Shown in pieces: positions 1 through 7,897 of a stretch of 28,479 bases of DNA (within the stretch, counting starts at the first letter, position 1; every line of letters starts with the position of its first letter). A model generated the notes under the pieces. The model had not been told where the DNA came from and ran no database searches. It saw nothing but the letters and a program-made list of their open reading frames with translations. This stretch comes from Pseudobdellovibrionaceae bacterium (GTDB lineage: Bacteria > Bdellovibrionota > Bdellovibrionia > Bdellovibrionales > UBA1609), in contig JACKAM010000006.1 in the NCBI GenBank assembly GCA_020635075.1, positions 1 to 28,479 of the forward strand, in the 5' to 3' direction. The translations under genes were made by a program, and so were the position numbers.

Positions 1-67
1 CCAACAAAAGCTCTGCCAAGTACGAGCCATCCTGCCCAGTAATACCCGTAACCAATGCTCTTTTCAC
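1..67 (-). CDS. gmd: GDP-mannose 4,6-dehydratase, N-terminal fragment (runs off left edge)
   Basis: The reverse strand from a GTG at 67-65 reads V-K-R-A-L-V-T-G-I-T-G-Q-D-G-S-Y-L-A-E-L-L-L and then leaves the window. The TGITGQDGSYLAELLL stretch is the characteristic N-terminal Rossmann nucleotide-binding loop of GDP-mannose 4,6-dehydratase, which converts GDP-mannose to GDP-4-keto-6-deoxymannose. The ribosome-binding sequence AGAAGGGG lies 7 bases before the GTG, which supports that start. The gene is divergent from the glycosyltransferase operon starting at 302, and its product is the substrate of the ColD-like enzyme encoded at 1020. Only 22 codons are present, so completeness of the gene cannot be judged. 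Confidence 0.85.
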   Translation of the reverse strand, partial: MKRALVTGITGQDGSYLAELLL

Positions 68-301
68 AGTAGATCCCCTTCTCGTGGGAGTAATATTGAC
101 GTAAGACCCCAAATCATCTCGTTTTTTGATAAAAATCAACTATGAAATTCCCAAACCTCCTAGCCACAAAGAGGAGACCAGAATGTAAGTGGGTTGCGCG
201 CTGCATAATCATAACCTAATTTTACTTTATTGATGCCCTGACATGGGCTACCCAACTATATCTTAAGCCCCTAAAGACAGAGCTGTTTTGGAGATGCGAT
301 T
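68..301. other. Divergent intergenic region between gmd and the glycosyltransferase operon
   Basis: This AT-rich 234-bp stretch separates the divergent gmd start and the TTG start at 302, so it should hold promoters for both directions. I see no ORF, strong hairpin or repeat, and no -35/-10 pair good enough to place a promoter. Confidence 0.5.
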
Positions 302-1048
302 TTGATTGCAGTGGTTATCCCCAGCTACAATGAAGGCGAAGTCATTGCCTCGCTCATTCTCAAGATTTCAGAGGTGTTAAGCCCTCCTCACTTGATTATC
401 GTTGTCGATGACAGTCCCAATGATCTGACTCAAAAAGCCATTGAATCCACGGGTAAAAGCAACCTTGTCTCTATTCATCGAAAGACCAAGGGCGGCAGAG
501 GGTCGGCAGTCATTGAGGGGATCAAGATCGCCGTTAGCCGGGACTGCAGCCAGATTGTGGAAATGGACGCTGACTTTTCCCATCCGCCTGAAGAACTCAA
601 TAGTATTCTTTCCGAGGCTAAGACCAGAGGCTTGGATCTGCTCATTGGGAGCCGATATTTGCCAGAAAGCAAGATTTTGAATTGGCCCTTGTCCCGACGG
701 ATATTTTCACGGTGTGCCAACTGGCTGGCCCGGAGTGTTTTGAGAATTCCCATTCATGATTACACGAATGGATATCGGTGCTACTCTCGCCCCGCCGCAG
801 AACAGATTGTAGCTACCTGTGGCAAGCTCGGTAAGGGCTTCATTGCTTTAAGCGAAATTTTGGTTAATTTGTACTACAGAGGTCTGACCGTGGGCGAGCG
901 CCCAACGGTTTTTGTGAATCGGGTCCGTGGTGAGAGTTCCGTTAACCTCAATGAGATTACTGGGGCCTTAATGGGGCTCTTTAGAATCTACGGACTAAAA
1001 CGTGAATTGCAGGCAAAGAATGTCAAAGTGGCAAACATCAATAATTGA
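302..1048 (+). CDS. Family 2 glycosyltransferase (dolichol-phosphate-mannose synthase-like)
   Basis: The 248-aa product has the GT-A fold signatures of family 2 glycosyltransferases: the N-terminal strand with IPSYNEGE (residues 6-13), VVDDSPNDLT (34-43), an EMDADFSHPPEEL metal-binding segment near residue 90, and GSRYL. This order and the length match polyprenyl-phosphate mannose/glucose synthases, which load a sugar from an NDP-sugar onto a lipid carrier at the inner membrane. No C-terminal TM segments are present, so it would be a soluble or peripheral enzyme. The start is TTG with GGAG about 8 bases upstream; the ATG at 294-296 is out of frame and stops at once. Its 3' end overlaps the next gene by 29 bases. 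The downstream GT39-like membrane enzyme would be a natural user of the lipid-linked sugar; that link is inference. Confidence 0.85.
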   Translation: MIAVVIPSYNEGEVIASLILKISEVLSPPHLIIVVDDSPNDLTQKAIESTGKSNLVSIHRKTKGGRGSAVIEGIKIAVSRDCSQIVEMDADFSHPPEELNSILSEAKTRGLDLLIGSRYLPESKILNWPLSRRIFSRCANWLARSVLRIPIHDYTNGYRCYSRPAAEQIVATCGKLGKGFIALSEILVNLYYRGLTVGERPTVFVNRVRGESSVNLNEITGALMGLFRIYGLKRELQAKNVKVANINN

Positions 1049-2282
1049 AGAATTTAAGTCTCGGGCGGAGAATCCTAGGACCGGTGGTTCAGAATTCCCA
1101 TTGATGGAAGACTGCTTCGATCAAGATGAAGTCCTGGCGGCCATTGATGTCTTGTTGTCCGGACAGCTGACCATGTCTTCGAATGTGACTGAGTTTGAGC
1201 AGCAATTTGCGGAAATGGTGGGAGTCCCCTTTGCTGTCATGGTGAACTCGGGGTCTTCGGCTAACCTTTTGGCGGTGGCAGCGGCGATTAACCCTTTGAG
1301 AAAACAAAGATTACTGCCTGGGGACGAAGTCCTTCTTCCCGCAGTGTGTTGGTCGACAAGCCTTTGGCCACTGGTGCAATTGGGGCTCAAACCGGTTTTT
1401 GTCGACGTGAATCCTCAGACACTCAACATGGATATGGACGATGCCAAAAAGAAGCTGACGAAAAAAACCAAAGGGCTGCTCACCGTCCATATTCTTGGCA
1501 ACTCACCTGAAATGGCAAAGGTGAAGTCCTTTGTCAGTGACCACGGCCTTACTCATCTCGAAGACACATGTGAGTCTTTTGGTTCCCAGTTTAGCAACAA
1601 GTACCTAGGAACCTTTGGCGACTTTGGCAGCTACTCTTTCTATTATTCACATCACTTGACCACCGGCGAAGGTGGCATGGTGGTGTGTCAAAATCAGGAA
1701 GATGCTGATTTACTTAAGTGCCTTAGAGCCCATGGTTGGACAAGAAACCTGTCAAACAGGCAGGCACTTGAAAAAGAATACTCCGATATCGACTCAAGGT
1801 TTCTGTTCGTCAACTCCGGATTTAACCTTCGCCCCACAGAAATTCAGGCCGCCATCGGTAAAGTTCAGCTCAAGCGAATCAACCAGATGAATGGCAATCG
1901 GGTAAAGAATTACGAAGGCCTTAGACTAGCCCTGGAGAGTCACCCGTCCTGGAATGGGCAGCTGGAAATGATCTTGCCCTCCCCAGGAACCAGTCCCGTG
2001 TGGTTTGGTTTTTGTGCCCTATTAAATGAAAAACTCGCGGCTCAAAAAGAATCCTATTTAAAATCTTTAAGCGCACTAGGTGTCGAAAATCGCCCCATCG
2101 TCAGTGGCAACTTTGTACGCCAACCCGCACTTAAACTCTACGGCCTGGACCAGGACCCTCGCAATTTTCCCGGTGCAGAAAATGTTGATCGACGAGGCTT
2201 TTTTATAGGTCTTCACACAACAGAGATGAAGAAAGATCGCCTGGATCGGTTGGCTGACCTGCTGCTGAAGCCTCTTCTCTAG
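1020..2282 (+). CDS. colD: ColD-like PLP-dependent GDP-4-keto-6-deoxy-D-mannose 3-dehydratase
   Basis: The 420-aa product belongs to the DegT/DnrJ/EryC1/StrS fold. It reads SHHLTTGEGG where sugar aminotransferases have K-x-x-T-x-x-EGG, so the PLP lysine is replaced by His211. This is the hallmark of the sugar 3-dehydratases ColD and RfbH/DdhC. From memory, blocks such as LRAHGWTRNL, ENRPIVSGNF, the WFGF motif and LEDTCES resemble E. coli ColD more than RfbH, and I see no clear RfbH-type iron-sulfur cysteine set. ColD removes the 3-hydroxyl of GDP-4-keto-6-deoxymannose on the way to GDP-colitose. I chose ATG 1020 (MSKWQTS) because the frame upstream offers only weak starts; the gene overlaps the preceding one. 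gmd at the left edge would supply the substrate. A ColC-type epimerase/reductase is not seen in the window. Confidence 0.8.
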   Translation: MSKWQTSIIEEFKSRAENPRTGGSEFPLMEDCFDQDEVLAAIDVLLSGQLTMSSNVTEFEQQFAEMVGVPFAVMVNSGSSANLLAVAAAINPLRKQRLLPGDEVLLPAVCWSTSLWPLVQLGLKPVFVDVNPQTLNMDMDDAKKKLTKKTKGLLTVHILGNSPEMAKVKSFVSDHGLTHLEDTCESFGSQFSNKYLGTFGDFGSYSFYYSHHLTTGEGGMVVCQNQEDADLLKCLRAHGWTRNLSNRQALEKEYSDIDSRFLFVNSGFNLRPTEIQAAIGKVQLKRINQMNGNRVKNYEGLRLALESHPSWNGQLEMILPSPGTSPVWFGFCALLNEKLAAQKESYLKSLSALGVENRPIVSGNFVRQPALKLYGLDQDPRNFPGAENVDRRGFFIGLHTTEMKKDRLDRLADLLLKPLL

Positions 2283-2302
2283 TCTGAATTGATGAGGGCC
2301 TG

Positions 2303-3763
2303 ATGAGAACGCTAAAGATTTCACTCATCAGTCTCGCTGCCTTAGCCTGGGCGACCTTAATCACTTATTTTTTTCTTCGCTACCCATGGCCTTGGCCTGA
2401 TGAATCCCTCTATGCCGATATTGCCCGCCACTTTAGAAATACCGGGGAAATGGGTATCCCCATGTTTAAGGGCTATTTTACTGAAATTGAATCCCACCAG
2501 CATTTTTACCCGCCTCTGTATTTTATGACCTTGGGAGCGCTGTTTTTCATTTTTCCCTATAGTTTGATCACACTGCGTTTTTTTTCTCTGTTTTGCCTGC
2601 TGAGCGCAACTGTTTGGTCCTTTGCTCGACTCAGTAAAAAGACCCTTGGCCCAATGGCCGTCAGCGGTGGAGTTCTGGTCTTGATGACAGACCCCGTATT
2701 TATTCGCGGACTGTTAGTTGGCCGCATGGACAGCCTGGGAGTCTTTTTAACCCTTGGCTCCCTCTTGCTACTTCACTCTGGAGAGTGTCACCCTCACCGT
2801 GCAAAGAGGAGGTATTTCCTTTTTGGGTCGGGCCTCATCGGAGGTCTGGCGTTTTTAACTCACCCCATGGCCTGGGCTGCACCTGCAACCCTTGGACTAT
2901 ATACCTTGGTGCAACTGATCCGCAAAAAACTAAAGCCCATTGAGGTTGGCCTGATTGCCCTTGGAGGCATTGGGATTTCCTTACCCTATTTAGTTTGGCT
3001 TTATGGCGAGTGGGGATTTTTTGCTGAGCAATTCTCCGCCCAGATGGCGCGCAAACACCTGGTGTCACCTAAAGGCATACGTGAAGCCCTAAAGTCATTT
3101 GAGGGCTTATTTGCTCAATATGAAGCCGTAAAAGCCATAGGGATGCTCTCCTACATCCTGGGCTTCGTGGGATTGGTGATTTACACTTGGAAAGACCAAA
3201 GGGGACTTAAATTCCTCATTGTACACCTCCTATTTACCTACTTGGCCACGTTTAGCCGAGAAATGTGGTACCCCGTTTATTGGATGGTGACCTCGGCCAT
3301 CGGGGTGGCGATTTTGCTTCACACGGCAAATCGACGAGTTGCCTGGACCCTCGCGTCCCTAGTTGTTGTTGGTCATCTCTATGGAGTATTTGTTAAGGCC
3401 AGGCAATTAAGACCCTATAACTACCAGACCTACTGTGAAGTCCTCAAACAAAAGATCCCACCAGGAGCCAAAGTCTTTTTGACATCAGTGCCCGATGCTT
3501 ATTTTTGCCTCGATGAAAGCTTTAGAGAGGGAATAAGGCAGTTCATTCCTGGAGGCATTCCTGTACCTAAAGACAGTGCTGTTGCGATTTTTGATACACA
3601 TGATGTCTTTATTGCCGGCTCCTTTTTTGTTGGTGAGCACCTTGAGGAATACATCAAAGGGTCCAAAGATCATTTTGAAATTGATAGTGGAGTAGCTGGA
3701 GGTTTTCCTTATACTCTCTATTTAAGAAAGACCGCCCCCGCCAATTCCCTGAGGGACCAATGA
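2303..3763 (+). CDS. Polytopic membrane glycosyltransferase, GT39/ArnT-like
   Basis: The 486-aa protein is strongly hydrophobic with about ten or more predicted TM segments. After the first TM it carries WPDESLYADIAR, the D-E acidic motif in the first periplasmic loop that is typical of GT-C enzymes of the PMT/ArnT type. These enzymes transfer a sugar from a polyprenyl phosphate on the outer face of the inner membrane. The C-terminal ~110 residues are a soluble periplasmic-type domain. The ATG overlaps a TGA in another frame (TGATGAG) 20 bases after colD, and the 3' end overlaps the next gene by 4 bases (ATGA), so the genes are one operon. Acceptor and sugar cannot be told from sequence. Confidence 0.7.
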   Translation: MRTLKISLISLAALAWATLITYFFLRYPWPWPDESLYADIARHFRNTGEMGIPMFKGYFTEIESHQHFYPPLYFMTLGALFFIFPYSLITLRFFSLFCLLSATVWSFARLSKKTLGPMAVSGGVLVLMTDPVFIRGLLVGRMDSLGVFLTLGSLLLLHSGECHPHRAKRRYFLFGSGLIGGLAFLTHPMAWAAPATLGLYTLVQLIRKKLKPIEVGLIALGGIGISLPYLVWLYGEWGFFAEQFSAQMARKHLVSPKGIREALKSFEGLFAQYEAVKAIGMLSYILGFVGLVIYTWKDQRGLKFLIVHLLFTYLATFSREMWYPVYWMVTSAIGVAILLHTANRRVAWTLASLVVVGHLYGVFVKARQLRPYNYQTYCEVLKQKIPPGAKVFLTSVPDAYFCLDESFREGIRQFIPGGIPVPKDSAVAIFDTHDVFIAGSFFVGEHLEEYIKGSKDHFEIDSGVAGGFPYTLYLRKTAPANSLRDQ

Positions 3764-4974
3764 ATTCAACAACCACCCGGACTCGGTTCTTTCCTGGTCT
3801 TTCTCTTAAGAGTCTCTCTGGAATAGTTCGCATCTGGTCCCTGTGGATTGCTTTTCTCGCTTTGTTTTCGGCAATGCTTTTTTGGCAAAATGAAAATTTT
3901 AACGGTTCTCTGGTTGAAAAGTGGAATGATCATGTGTCCAACGTTCTGTCCACGGAGCTTTTTCTCACCCAAGGGACAGCCATTTACTCCGAACCCACCG
4001 GAGTCGTTTGGGACCGAGTACATGGTGAGGTTGGGATTAAGCCTGAGTTGCGGGATCAAATCGTTAGTCCGCAACTCCCCAGACACTACCCACCAGGTCT
4101 CTGGGCGGCTCTCACACCCATTTCCATTGCGCTCAATCGAAACCTGATTGATCTGCCTCAGGCGGCAAGGCTTGCGATTGGCTTGTATCTTCTTGCTGCA
4201 CTCTTGGCGGCCGGGCTTTTGGCTCACTTACTTGCCTCTTTGCTACGAGATCATAACAAACGGACATTCAAGCTCCTCACCACTGTGGTCCTCATGCTGG
4301 CTTCAATGGAGCTGGTCCGTTGGGCTCTCAACGGAATGTACGATCCTATTGCCATCTTAGGGCTTCTTTGTTTTGTTTGGGCATTGAAGACTAAAAACTA
4401 TCCCATTGCCTATTTGGCATTTGGTGTGTCTTTGTTTTTTCATTTTCGCGCCTTGTGGTTGGCGCCAGCCGGGGCCTGGGCCCTTTGGAAGTTTTGGCGA
4501 CAATATCGGGAACAATTGATTTCTTTTTTCTTCTCTCGCTATTTTATAGTCGGCACGGGCTGTAGCTTGTTGTCTGTGTATGCTTTTTGGCTTGCGGCAC
4601 CCGGTTTAAAGGATGTGCCCATCAATAACTACTTCTTTTTGGGTGCTTTAGATTCAGTCAACTGGGGGAGACTGACGGTGTTTATCCTGGCCATTGCCGG
4701 ATTTACCTATTGGGCCATTCGCTTCCGAGGGTGGCTGACCTTAAGCTGTTTTTGTTGGGCTATACTGATGTGGCTGGTAACACCACTCATCCAACAGTGG
4801 TATGTGTTGTTTTTGATTCCTTTGGCCGTTCTGCCTGTATTAGAGCGAAAGGAAAATCGAATCCCACTGCTTTATGGCGTATCAATTATGGTATTGGTAA
4901 CGGCCATTCTCCTCATGCGAAACTCGCCTTTTGAATTTCGCTTTTTTCAAGAATCCCTCGCCCTGCTGTTCTGA
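3760..4974 (+). CDS. Polytopic inner-membrane protein, probable GT-C type glycosyltransferase
   Basis: This 404-aa protein begins with a TM helix near residues 25-45 and has about nine or ten hydrophobic segments. An extracytoplasmic loop after the first helix contains RHYPPGLW. A first TM helix followed by a large loop and an H-x-P-P-G-type motif is common in GT-C membrane glycosyltransferases of the GT39/GT87 kind, but I see no clear D-E catalytic pair. It is translationally coupled to the preceding GT39-like gene by an ATGA overlap and ends 9 bases before the convergent glycosylphosphotransferase. A role in building or decorating a polysaccharide is inferred from context only. Confidence 0.55.
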   Translation: MNSTTTRTRFFPGLSLKSLSGIVRIWSLWIAFLALFSAMLFWQNENFNGSLVEKWNDHVSNVLSTELFLTQGTAIYSEPTGVVWDRVHGEVGIKPELRDQIVSPQLPRHYPPGLWAALTPISIALNRNLIDLPQAARLAIGLYLLAALLAAGLLAHLLASLLRDHNKRTFKLLTTVVLMLASMELVRWALNGMYDPIAILGLLCFVWALKTKNYPIAYLAFGVSLFFHFRALWLAPAGAWALWKFWRQYREQLISFFFSRYFIVGTGCSLLSVYAFWLAAPGLKDVPINNYFFLGALDSVNWGRLTVFILAIAGFTYWAIRFRGWLTLSCFCWAILMWLVTPLIQQWYVLFLIPLAVLPVLERKENRIPLLYGVSIMVLVTAILLMRNSPFEFRFFQESLALLF

Positions 4975-4983
4975 TAGCTTGGT

Positions 4984-6372
4984 TCAGCGGCCCTTACCAA
5001 ACAACACCACGGTGGCGGTCTTGAGGAGGACTAGCCAGTCGAGAATCAGTGAGTAGCTTTTGATGTAATAGAGCTCAAATTGGAGTTTTTCTTTGGCGTC
5101 TTCGATGGTGGCGCCGTAGGGGTACATGACCTGGGCCCAACCGGTAAGGCCGGGGCGGACGAGGTGGCGGAAGTTGTAGAAGGGGATTTTTTCGCCCAGT
5201 TCTTTGATAAACTCAGGTCTCTCGGGCCTTGGGCCGATAAAACTCATGTCGCCGCGAAAGATGTTCCAGATCTGGGGAAGCTCATCAATGCGAGTGGCCC
5301 GCATGAACTTACCCCAGACAGTCACCCGGGCATCGCCCTCTTTGGACCACTGGGCTCCATGCTTTTCGGCGTCTTGCTTCATGGACCTAAATTTGTAAAT
5401 GATGAAGTCTTCGCCGTTAAGGCCCCGGCGTTTTTGGGTGTAAATGATCGGCCAGCCGCTGGTGATTAACACTAAAATTGCGGCCAGGAGCATGATCGGA
5501 AATCCTAAAATCATAATCAAACCGGCACAAAAAATATCCCCCACCCGCTTAATTCGAAGGCCTATGGGGTTATGCAAAAGATGAAATCCCTGGCTCAGAG
5601 CAAACCACCCACCTTGAAGGTAAAACACCGGGACTTTGCGCCAAACGGCCTCATAAAAATCAGACAGATCGTAAACACGAGTGCCCTGAAAGCGGATCTC
5701 CATTAACTGATCGACCAAATGCTCGGGGATTTGCTGGCCCGTAGCCACCACAATACCGCGCCATTGTTCTTTGAGTTTTGCGGGCACATCCTCCCAGCTC
5801 CCCTGAACATACTTTTCAAAGTCACCAAAATCCCCGGCATCTGGGTCGTAACGTTTTTGGGTCAGACAAACCAGCTGAACATCGTGAGGGGATTTTTCGT
5901 AGTCCTTTAAAAACTGCACCAGGTAGTCGCGAGTACCAATCACCAACCAGCGGGACTTTTGCTCAAGCCCCTTGACCCGAGTATGGAGAACGACCCGCCA
6001 AATGGCCGACCAAATGGCAAAAAACAAGTAAGCACCAATTAAAACTCCTCGACCGGTCAATCCACCAAAGCCCTTAAGACCAACCAGATAGGCCCCTAAA
6101 ATCACCATCGAGGCCGACAATAAAAGGGCTAAGGCCAAACGCAAAAGGTCGCGAAAAAAATGAAGCCGGTCTTGAAGTTTGTAAACGTCAAAGACGTACA
6201 TCATGACCAGGGTAAACCCCAGCACAGGAGCAAGCTTAAGCCACAGATCCGGCGCCACCCAGTCGCCCAAGCGCAGGTAATAGGCCAACTGAAAGGCAGC
6301 ATAAAAGCCAAGGCAGTCTAAGAAGAGAAGAACCAGTTTATAAAAGGGTGCCGGCGAGAATCTGTTCGACAT
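4984..6372 (-). CDS. Undecaprenyl-phosphate sugar-1-phosphate transferase (polyprenyl glycosylphosphotransferase)
   Basis: The 462-aa product has the full architecture of the WcaJ/EpsL-type family: about four N-terminal TM helices (residues ~12-130), a central CoA-binding-like domain beginning WLVIGT, then one TM helix and the C-terminal bacterial sugar transferase domain. Motifs visible in that domain are RVGDIF, YKFRSM, DELPQIWNIFRGDMSFIGPRP and RPGLTGWAQV. The enzyme starts repeat-unit assembly by moving hexose-1-phosphate onto undecaprenyl phosphate at the inner membrane. The ATG has AAAAAAGGA about 6 bases upstream. It is convergent with the glycosyltransferase operon, and its 5' side abuts the TA island, so it is the last polysaccharide gene on the left. 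Confidence 0.9.
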   Translation of the reverse strand: MSNRFSPAPFYKLVLLFLDCLGFYAAFQLAYYLRLGDWVAPDLWLKLAPVLGFTLVMMYVFDVYKLQDRLHFFRDLLRLALALLLSASMVILGAYLVGLKGFGGLTGRGVLIGAYLFFAIWSAIWRVVLHTRVKGLEQKSRWLVIGTRDYLVQFLKDYEKSPHDVQLVCLTQKRYDPDAGDFGDFEKYVQGSWEDVPAKLKEQWRGIVVATGQQIPEHLVDQLMEIRFQGTRVYDLSDFYEAVWRKVPVFYLQGGWFALSQGFHLLHNPIGLRIKRVGDIFCAGLIMILGFPIMLLAAILVLITSGWPIIYTQKRRGLNGEDFIIYKFRSMKQDAEKHGAQWSKEGDARVTVWGKFMRATRIDELPQIWNIFRGDMSFIGPRPERPEFIKELGEKIPFYNFRHLVRPGLTGWAQVMYPYGATIEDAKEKLQFELYYIKSYSLILDWLVLLKTATVVLFGKGR

Positions 6373-6568
6373 GATTGTCCTTTTTTACCCCGGAAGAAGA
6401 GCTGAAGCCAACTTTCCCCTCCTCGGACGCGGCGCATGTAGAGGGGCGCTAAATCGGATCAAGGTGCCGGAACCCTGGCAGCATCTAGGGTGAAGAATCG
6501 GCGTAGGTTCGGCGTGGATCCGCAGTTCGGGCGCCCCTGTTGCCTTCGGTGCCTCTGAGCTTCGGGCG

Positions 6569-6718
6569 GCCTGGTCTAAATTTGGCTACATCTCCACATA
6601 CACGTTCGCTGCAGAAGCCCGGCAAAAGGGGGAGGGTCCTCGCTGGCGTGGCTAGCAGAAAACCCATTTCGTTCTGTTATTGCCGGCAGGCTCTCACTCC
6701 GAGCCTGTCGGCAATTTT
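6569..6718 (+). repeat. TA-associated repeat, copy A, ending in a terminator-like hairpin
   Basis: This is one of the full-length copies of a ~150-bp repeat (others near 10615, 11966 and 12949; truncated at 7541). It starts GCCTGGTCTRAATTTGGCT, continues through a purine-rich middle and the block TGGCTRGCAGAAAACCCATT, and ends in a hairpin. Left arm TTGCCGGCAGGCTC (6680-6693), loop TCACTCC, right arm GAGCCTGTCGGCAA (6701-6714), then TTTT. One G-T wobble interrupts the stem. The upstream gene here is on the opposite strand, so the hairpin is not terminating a native + strand gene; it more likely insulates the TA unit at 6789. Confidence 0.85.
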
Positions 6719-6751
6719 AATCTGGAGAATCGATGCGCAAAGACCCACCTA

Positions 6752-6780
6752 TTGACAGGTACGGTAAATTACCGTATTAT
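6752..6780 (+). promoter_or_regulatory. Promoter and operator of TA unit A
   Basis: TTGACA (6752-6757), a 17-base spacer and TATTAT (6775-6780) form a near-consensus promoter. The palindrome TACGGTAA-A-TTACCGTA (6760-6776) fills the spacer and enters the -10, a typical place for autorepression by an antitoxin HTH dimer. Transcription would start near 6787, two bases before the toxin ATG, so the mRNA would be nearly leaderless. Confidence 0.8.
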
Positions 6781-6788
6781 GGTCGGCA

Positions 6789-7073
6789 ATGAAGCCGATT
6801 AGAATTGTCCCTTCTGATCGATTTCATAGGCAACTCAGGCGACTCCCTAAGCACATTGCAGGAGCTGTTGGAGCCTGGGTCGTTACGGTTCAGCGGATTG
6901 GTATTCGGGCCACAAGGCAGATTCCCGGCTACCACGACGAGCCGTTGAAAGGAAAACGACGGGGACAGCGCTCGGTCAGACTCAATCGTTCATACCGCCT
7001 GATTTACGAGCAAACCGAAGATGATGTGTTCACAATCATTCTGGTTTTGGAGGTCCACAATCATGAGTACTAA
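6789..7073 (+). CDS. RelE/ParE-superfamily toxin of TA unit A
   Basis: The 94-aa basic protein resembles RelE-fold toxins. Two N-terminal helices (RFHRQLRRLPKHI) are followed by the strand block GYHDEPLKGKRRGQRSVRLNRSYRLIYE and the closing strand LVLEVHNHEY, the usual layout for small ribosome-dependent mRNA interferases. It overlaps the HTH antitoxin by 11 bases, giving a toxin-first order as in HigBA. It is paralogous to the toxin at 13168; the pair share the GYHDEPLKG and RLNR-YR-IY blocks. The ATG lies about two bases from the predicted transcription start and no ribosome-binding site precedes it. RNase activity is inferred from the family. Confidence 0.8.
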   Translation: MKPIRIVPSDRFHRQLRRLPKHIAGAVGAWVVTVQRIGIRATRQIPGYHDEPLKGKRRGQRSVRLNRSYRLIYEQTEDDVFTIILVLEVHNHEY

Positions 7074-7371
7074 AAAAGATGTTCAACAACTGCTCGAAGA
7101 ATACATTGGCCCCATCACCTTTGGAACGTTCTTGGTAGCAGCGAGAACCTCCCTCGACCTCACCCAGGTGGAGATGGCCAAGATCCTTGGCGTTTCAAAA
7201 AGCGTCGTCTGTGACATCGAAAAAGGGCGTCAACTCGTGAGTCCAAAGCTTGCCTTAAAGATTGCTCGTAAAGCCCAACTCTCTGAACCTGTCGCCGTCA
7301 TGCTCTGCCTGCAGGATCAACTCAACCGAGCCAAAATCAAAATGACCGTGTCCGTAGAAAAGGCATCCTAA
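7063..7371 (+). CDS. XRE-family HTH antitoxin of TA unit A
   Basis: The 102-aa protein contains a Cro/C1-type helix-turn-helix (residues ~30-70: ARTSLDLTQVEMAKILGVSK then DIEKGRQLVSPKLALKIARK). I chose ATG 7063 because GGAGG lies 9 bases upstream inside the toxin gene and the start overlaps the toxin stop. It should neutralise the toxin at 6789 and bind the palindrome at 6760-6776. Its last ~24 residues (VMLCLQDQ onward) are identical to those of the antitoxin at 13442, while the rest has diverged, and the DNA of that end is nearly identical too. Confidence 0.85.
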   Translation: MSTKKDVQQLLEEYIGPITFGTFLVAARTSLDLTQVEMAKILGVSKSVVCDIEKGRQLVSPKLALKIARKAQLSEPVAVMLCLQDQLNRAKIKMTVSVEKAS

Positions 7372-7373
7372 TT

Positions 7374-7404
7374 AGGTTCCCGGTTCTTTTTCCGATACAC
7401 GGAG
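7374..7404. repeat. AGGTTCC short interspersed motif, copy 1
   Basis: AGGTTCCCGGTTCTTTTTCC followed by GATACACGGAG starts directly after the unit A antitoxin stop. The same 31 bases recur exactly after the orphan HTH gene (8592-8622), and shorter versions occur at 16915 and 25069. Function is unknown; the T-run without a convincing hairpin argues against a normal terminator. Confidence 0.7.
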
Positions 7405-7540
7405 CGGCAAACCTCACCGGTAACAATCCGCGGGAGTCCAATCTAAAAAATGGATGGCTGGAGCTTCATCCTAAAGAAGTTTTCCGTAGCCTTTGATTTG
7501 GGCCCAACCGCCTTCGTCCGACGATCGGGCTGTCCCGGCT

Positions 7541-7611
7541 CCCTGGCAGAAACCCCATTTCGTCTTGTTAATGCCGGCGGGCTCTCACTCCAAGCCTGCC
7601 GGCAATCTTGC
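7541..7611 (+). repeat. TA-associated repeat, copy B (3' part only)
   Basis: Only the end of the repeat family is recognisable: CCTGGCAGAAACCCCATTTC, then the hairpin TGCCGGCGGGCTC (7572-7584), constant loop TCACTCC, and AAGCCTGCCGGCA (7592-7604). The T-tail is degraded to ATCTTG and the loop-closing pair is lost. The upstream half has no clear match to the other copies. Confidence 0.75.
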
Positions 7612-7649
7612 TGCAGGGCCTCCAATTTACTCAGACCCGTTAAACACAA

Positions 7650-7691
7650 GTGATATCGAGAGATTATATCACTCCCAGCTTGGGATAAAAT
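7650..7691 (+). promoter_or_regulatory. Promoter and operator of the small gene at 7718
   Basis: A perfect dyad GTGATAT (7650-7656), nine-base centre, ATATCAC (7666-7672) overlaps a weak -35 TTATAT (7664-7669). A 16-base spacer leads to -10 TAAAAT (7686-7691). The predicted start near 7698 leaves a ~20-base leader with AAGAGG (7706-7711). Confidence 0.55.
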
Positions 7692-7717
7692 TTTTGGTGA
7701 GAAGAAAGAGGCGAAAC

Positions 7718-7897
7718 ATGACCGACGAGAAACCGAAAGCACCAAGGCCAGGAGCGGCAAAAAGGCTTCGTGAACTTTACAAAGAAAATCGTGGCCGAGC
7801 TTCCTCGGAGTTGCTCGAGATACTAAGTACACCCCAAGAAAAAACCGCTCAAGACAAGCGTTCTGCCGAACCAGGAGATGAGCATGTGGAACTCTAG
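7718..7897 (+). CDS. Small putative antitoxin, toxin partner lost
   Basis: The 59-residue, highly charged protein (MTDEKPKAPRPG..., ending DEHVEL) has no recognisable domain. I picked ATG 7718 because AAGAGG lies 6 bases upstream and a promoter with a palindrome precedes it; the open frame further upstream is repeat sequence. Its size, charge and position after a TA-associated repeat resemble the antitoxin at 10904. Just before its stop, GGAG precedes ATG at 7878 in another frame, but that frame encodes only M-S-M-W-N-S-R-M-S before a stop. This looks like the cut-off start of a former toxin gene. The antitoxin function is inferred. Confidence 0.45.
   Translation: MTDEKPKAPRPGAAKRLRELYKENRGRASSELLEILSTPQEKTAQDKRSAEPGDEHVEL

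Larger units (their letters stand above)
7405..7717 (+). other. Gene-free stretch holding truncated repeat copy B and a promoter
   Basis: No plausible gene is seen here; the longer frames are interrupted repeat sequence. It contains the truncated TA-associated repeat at 7541-7611 and the promoter/operator of the small gene at 7718. Bases 7405-7540 show nothing I recognise. Confidence 0.5.

Noticed and set aside
3766..4227. 153-aa antisense ORF inside the membrane-protein gene
   Set aside because: It is the complement of a clear hydrophobic coding frame, with low-complexity K/R/P content and no start signals.
7493..7717. Longer N-terminal version of the 7718 gene starting at 7493
   Set aside because: The added codons cover repeat copy B, a palindrome and the promoter; the start at 7718 has a good ribosome-binding site.
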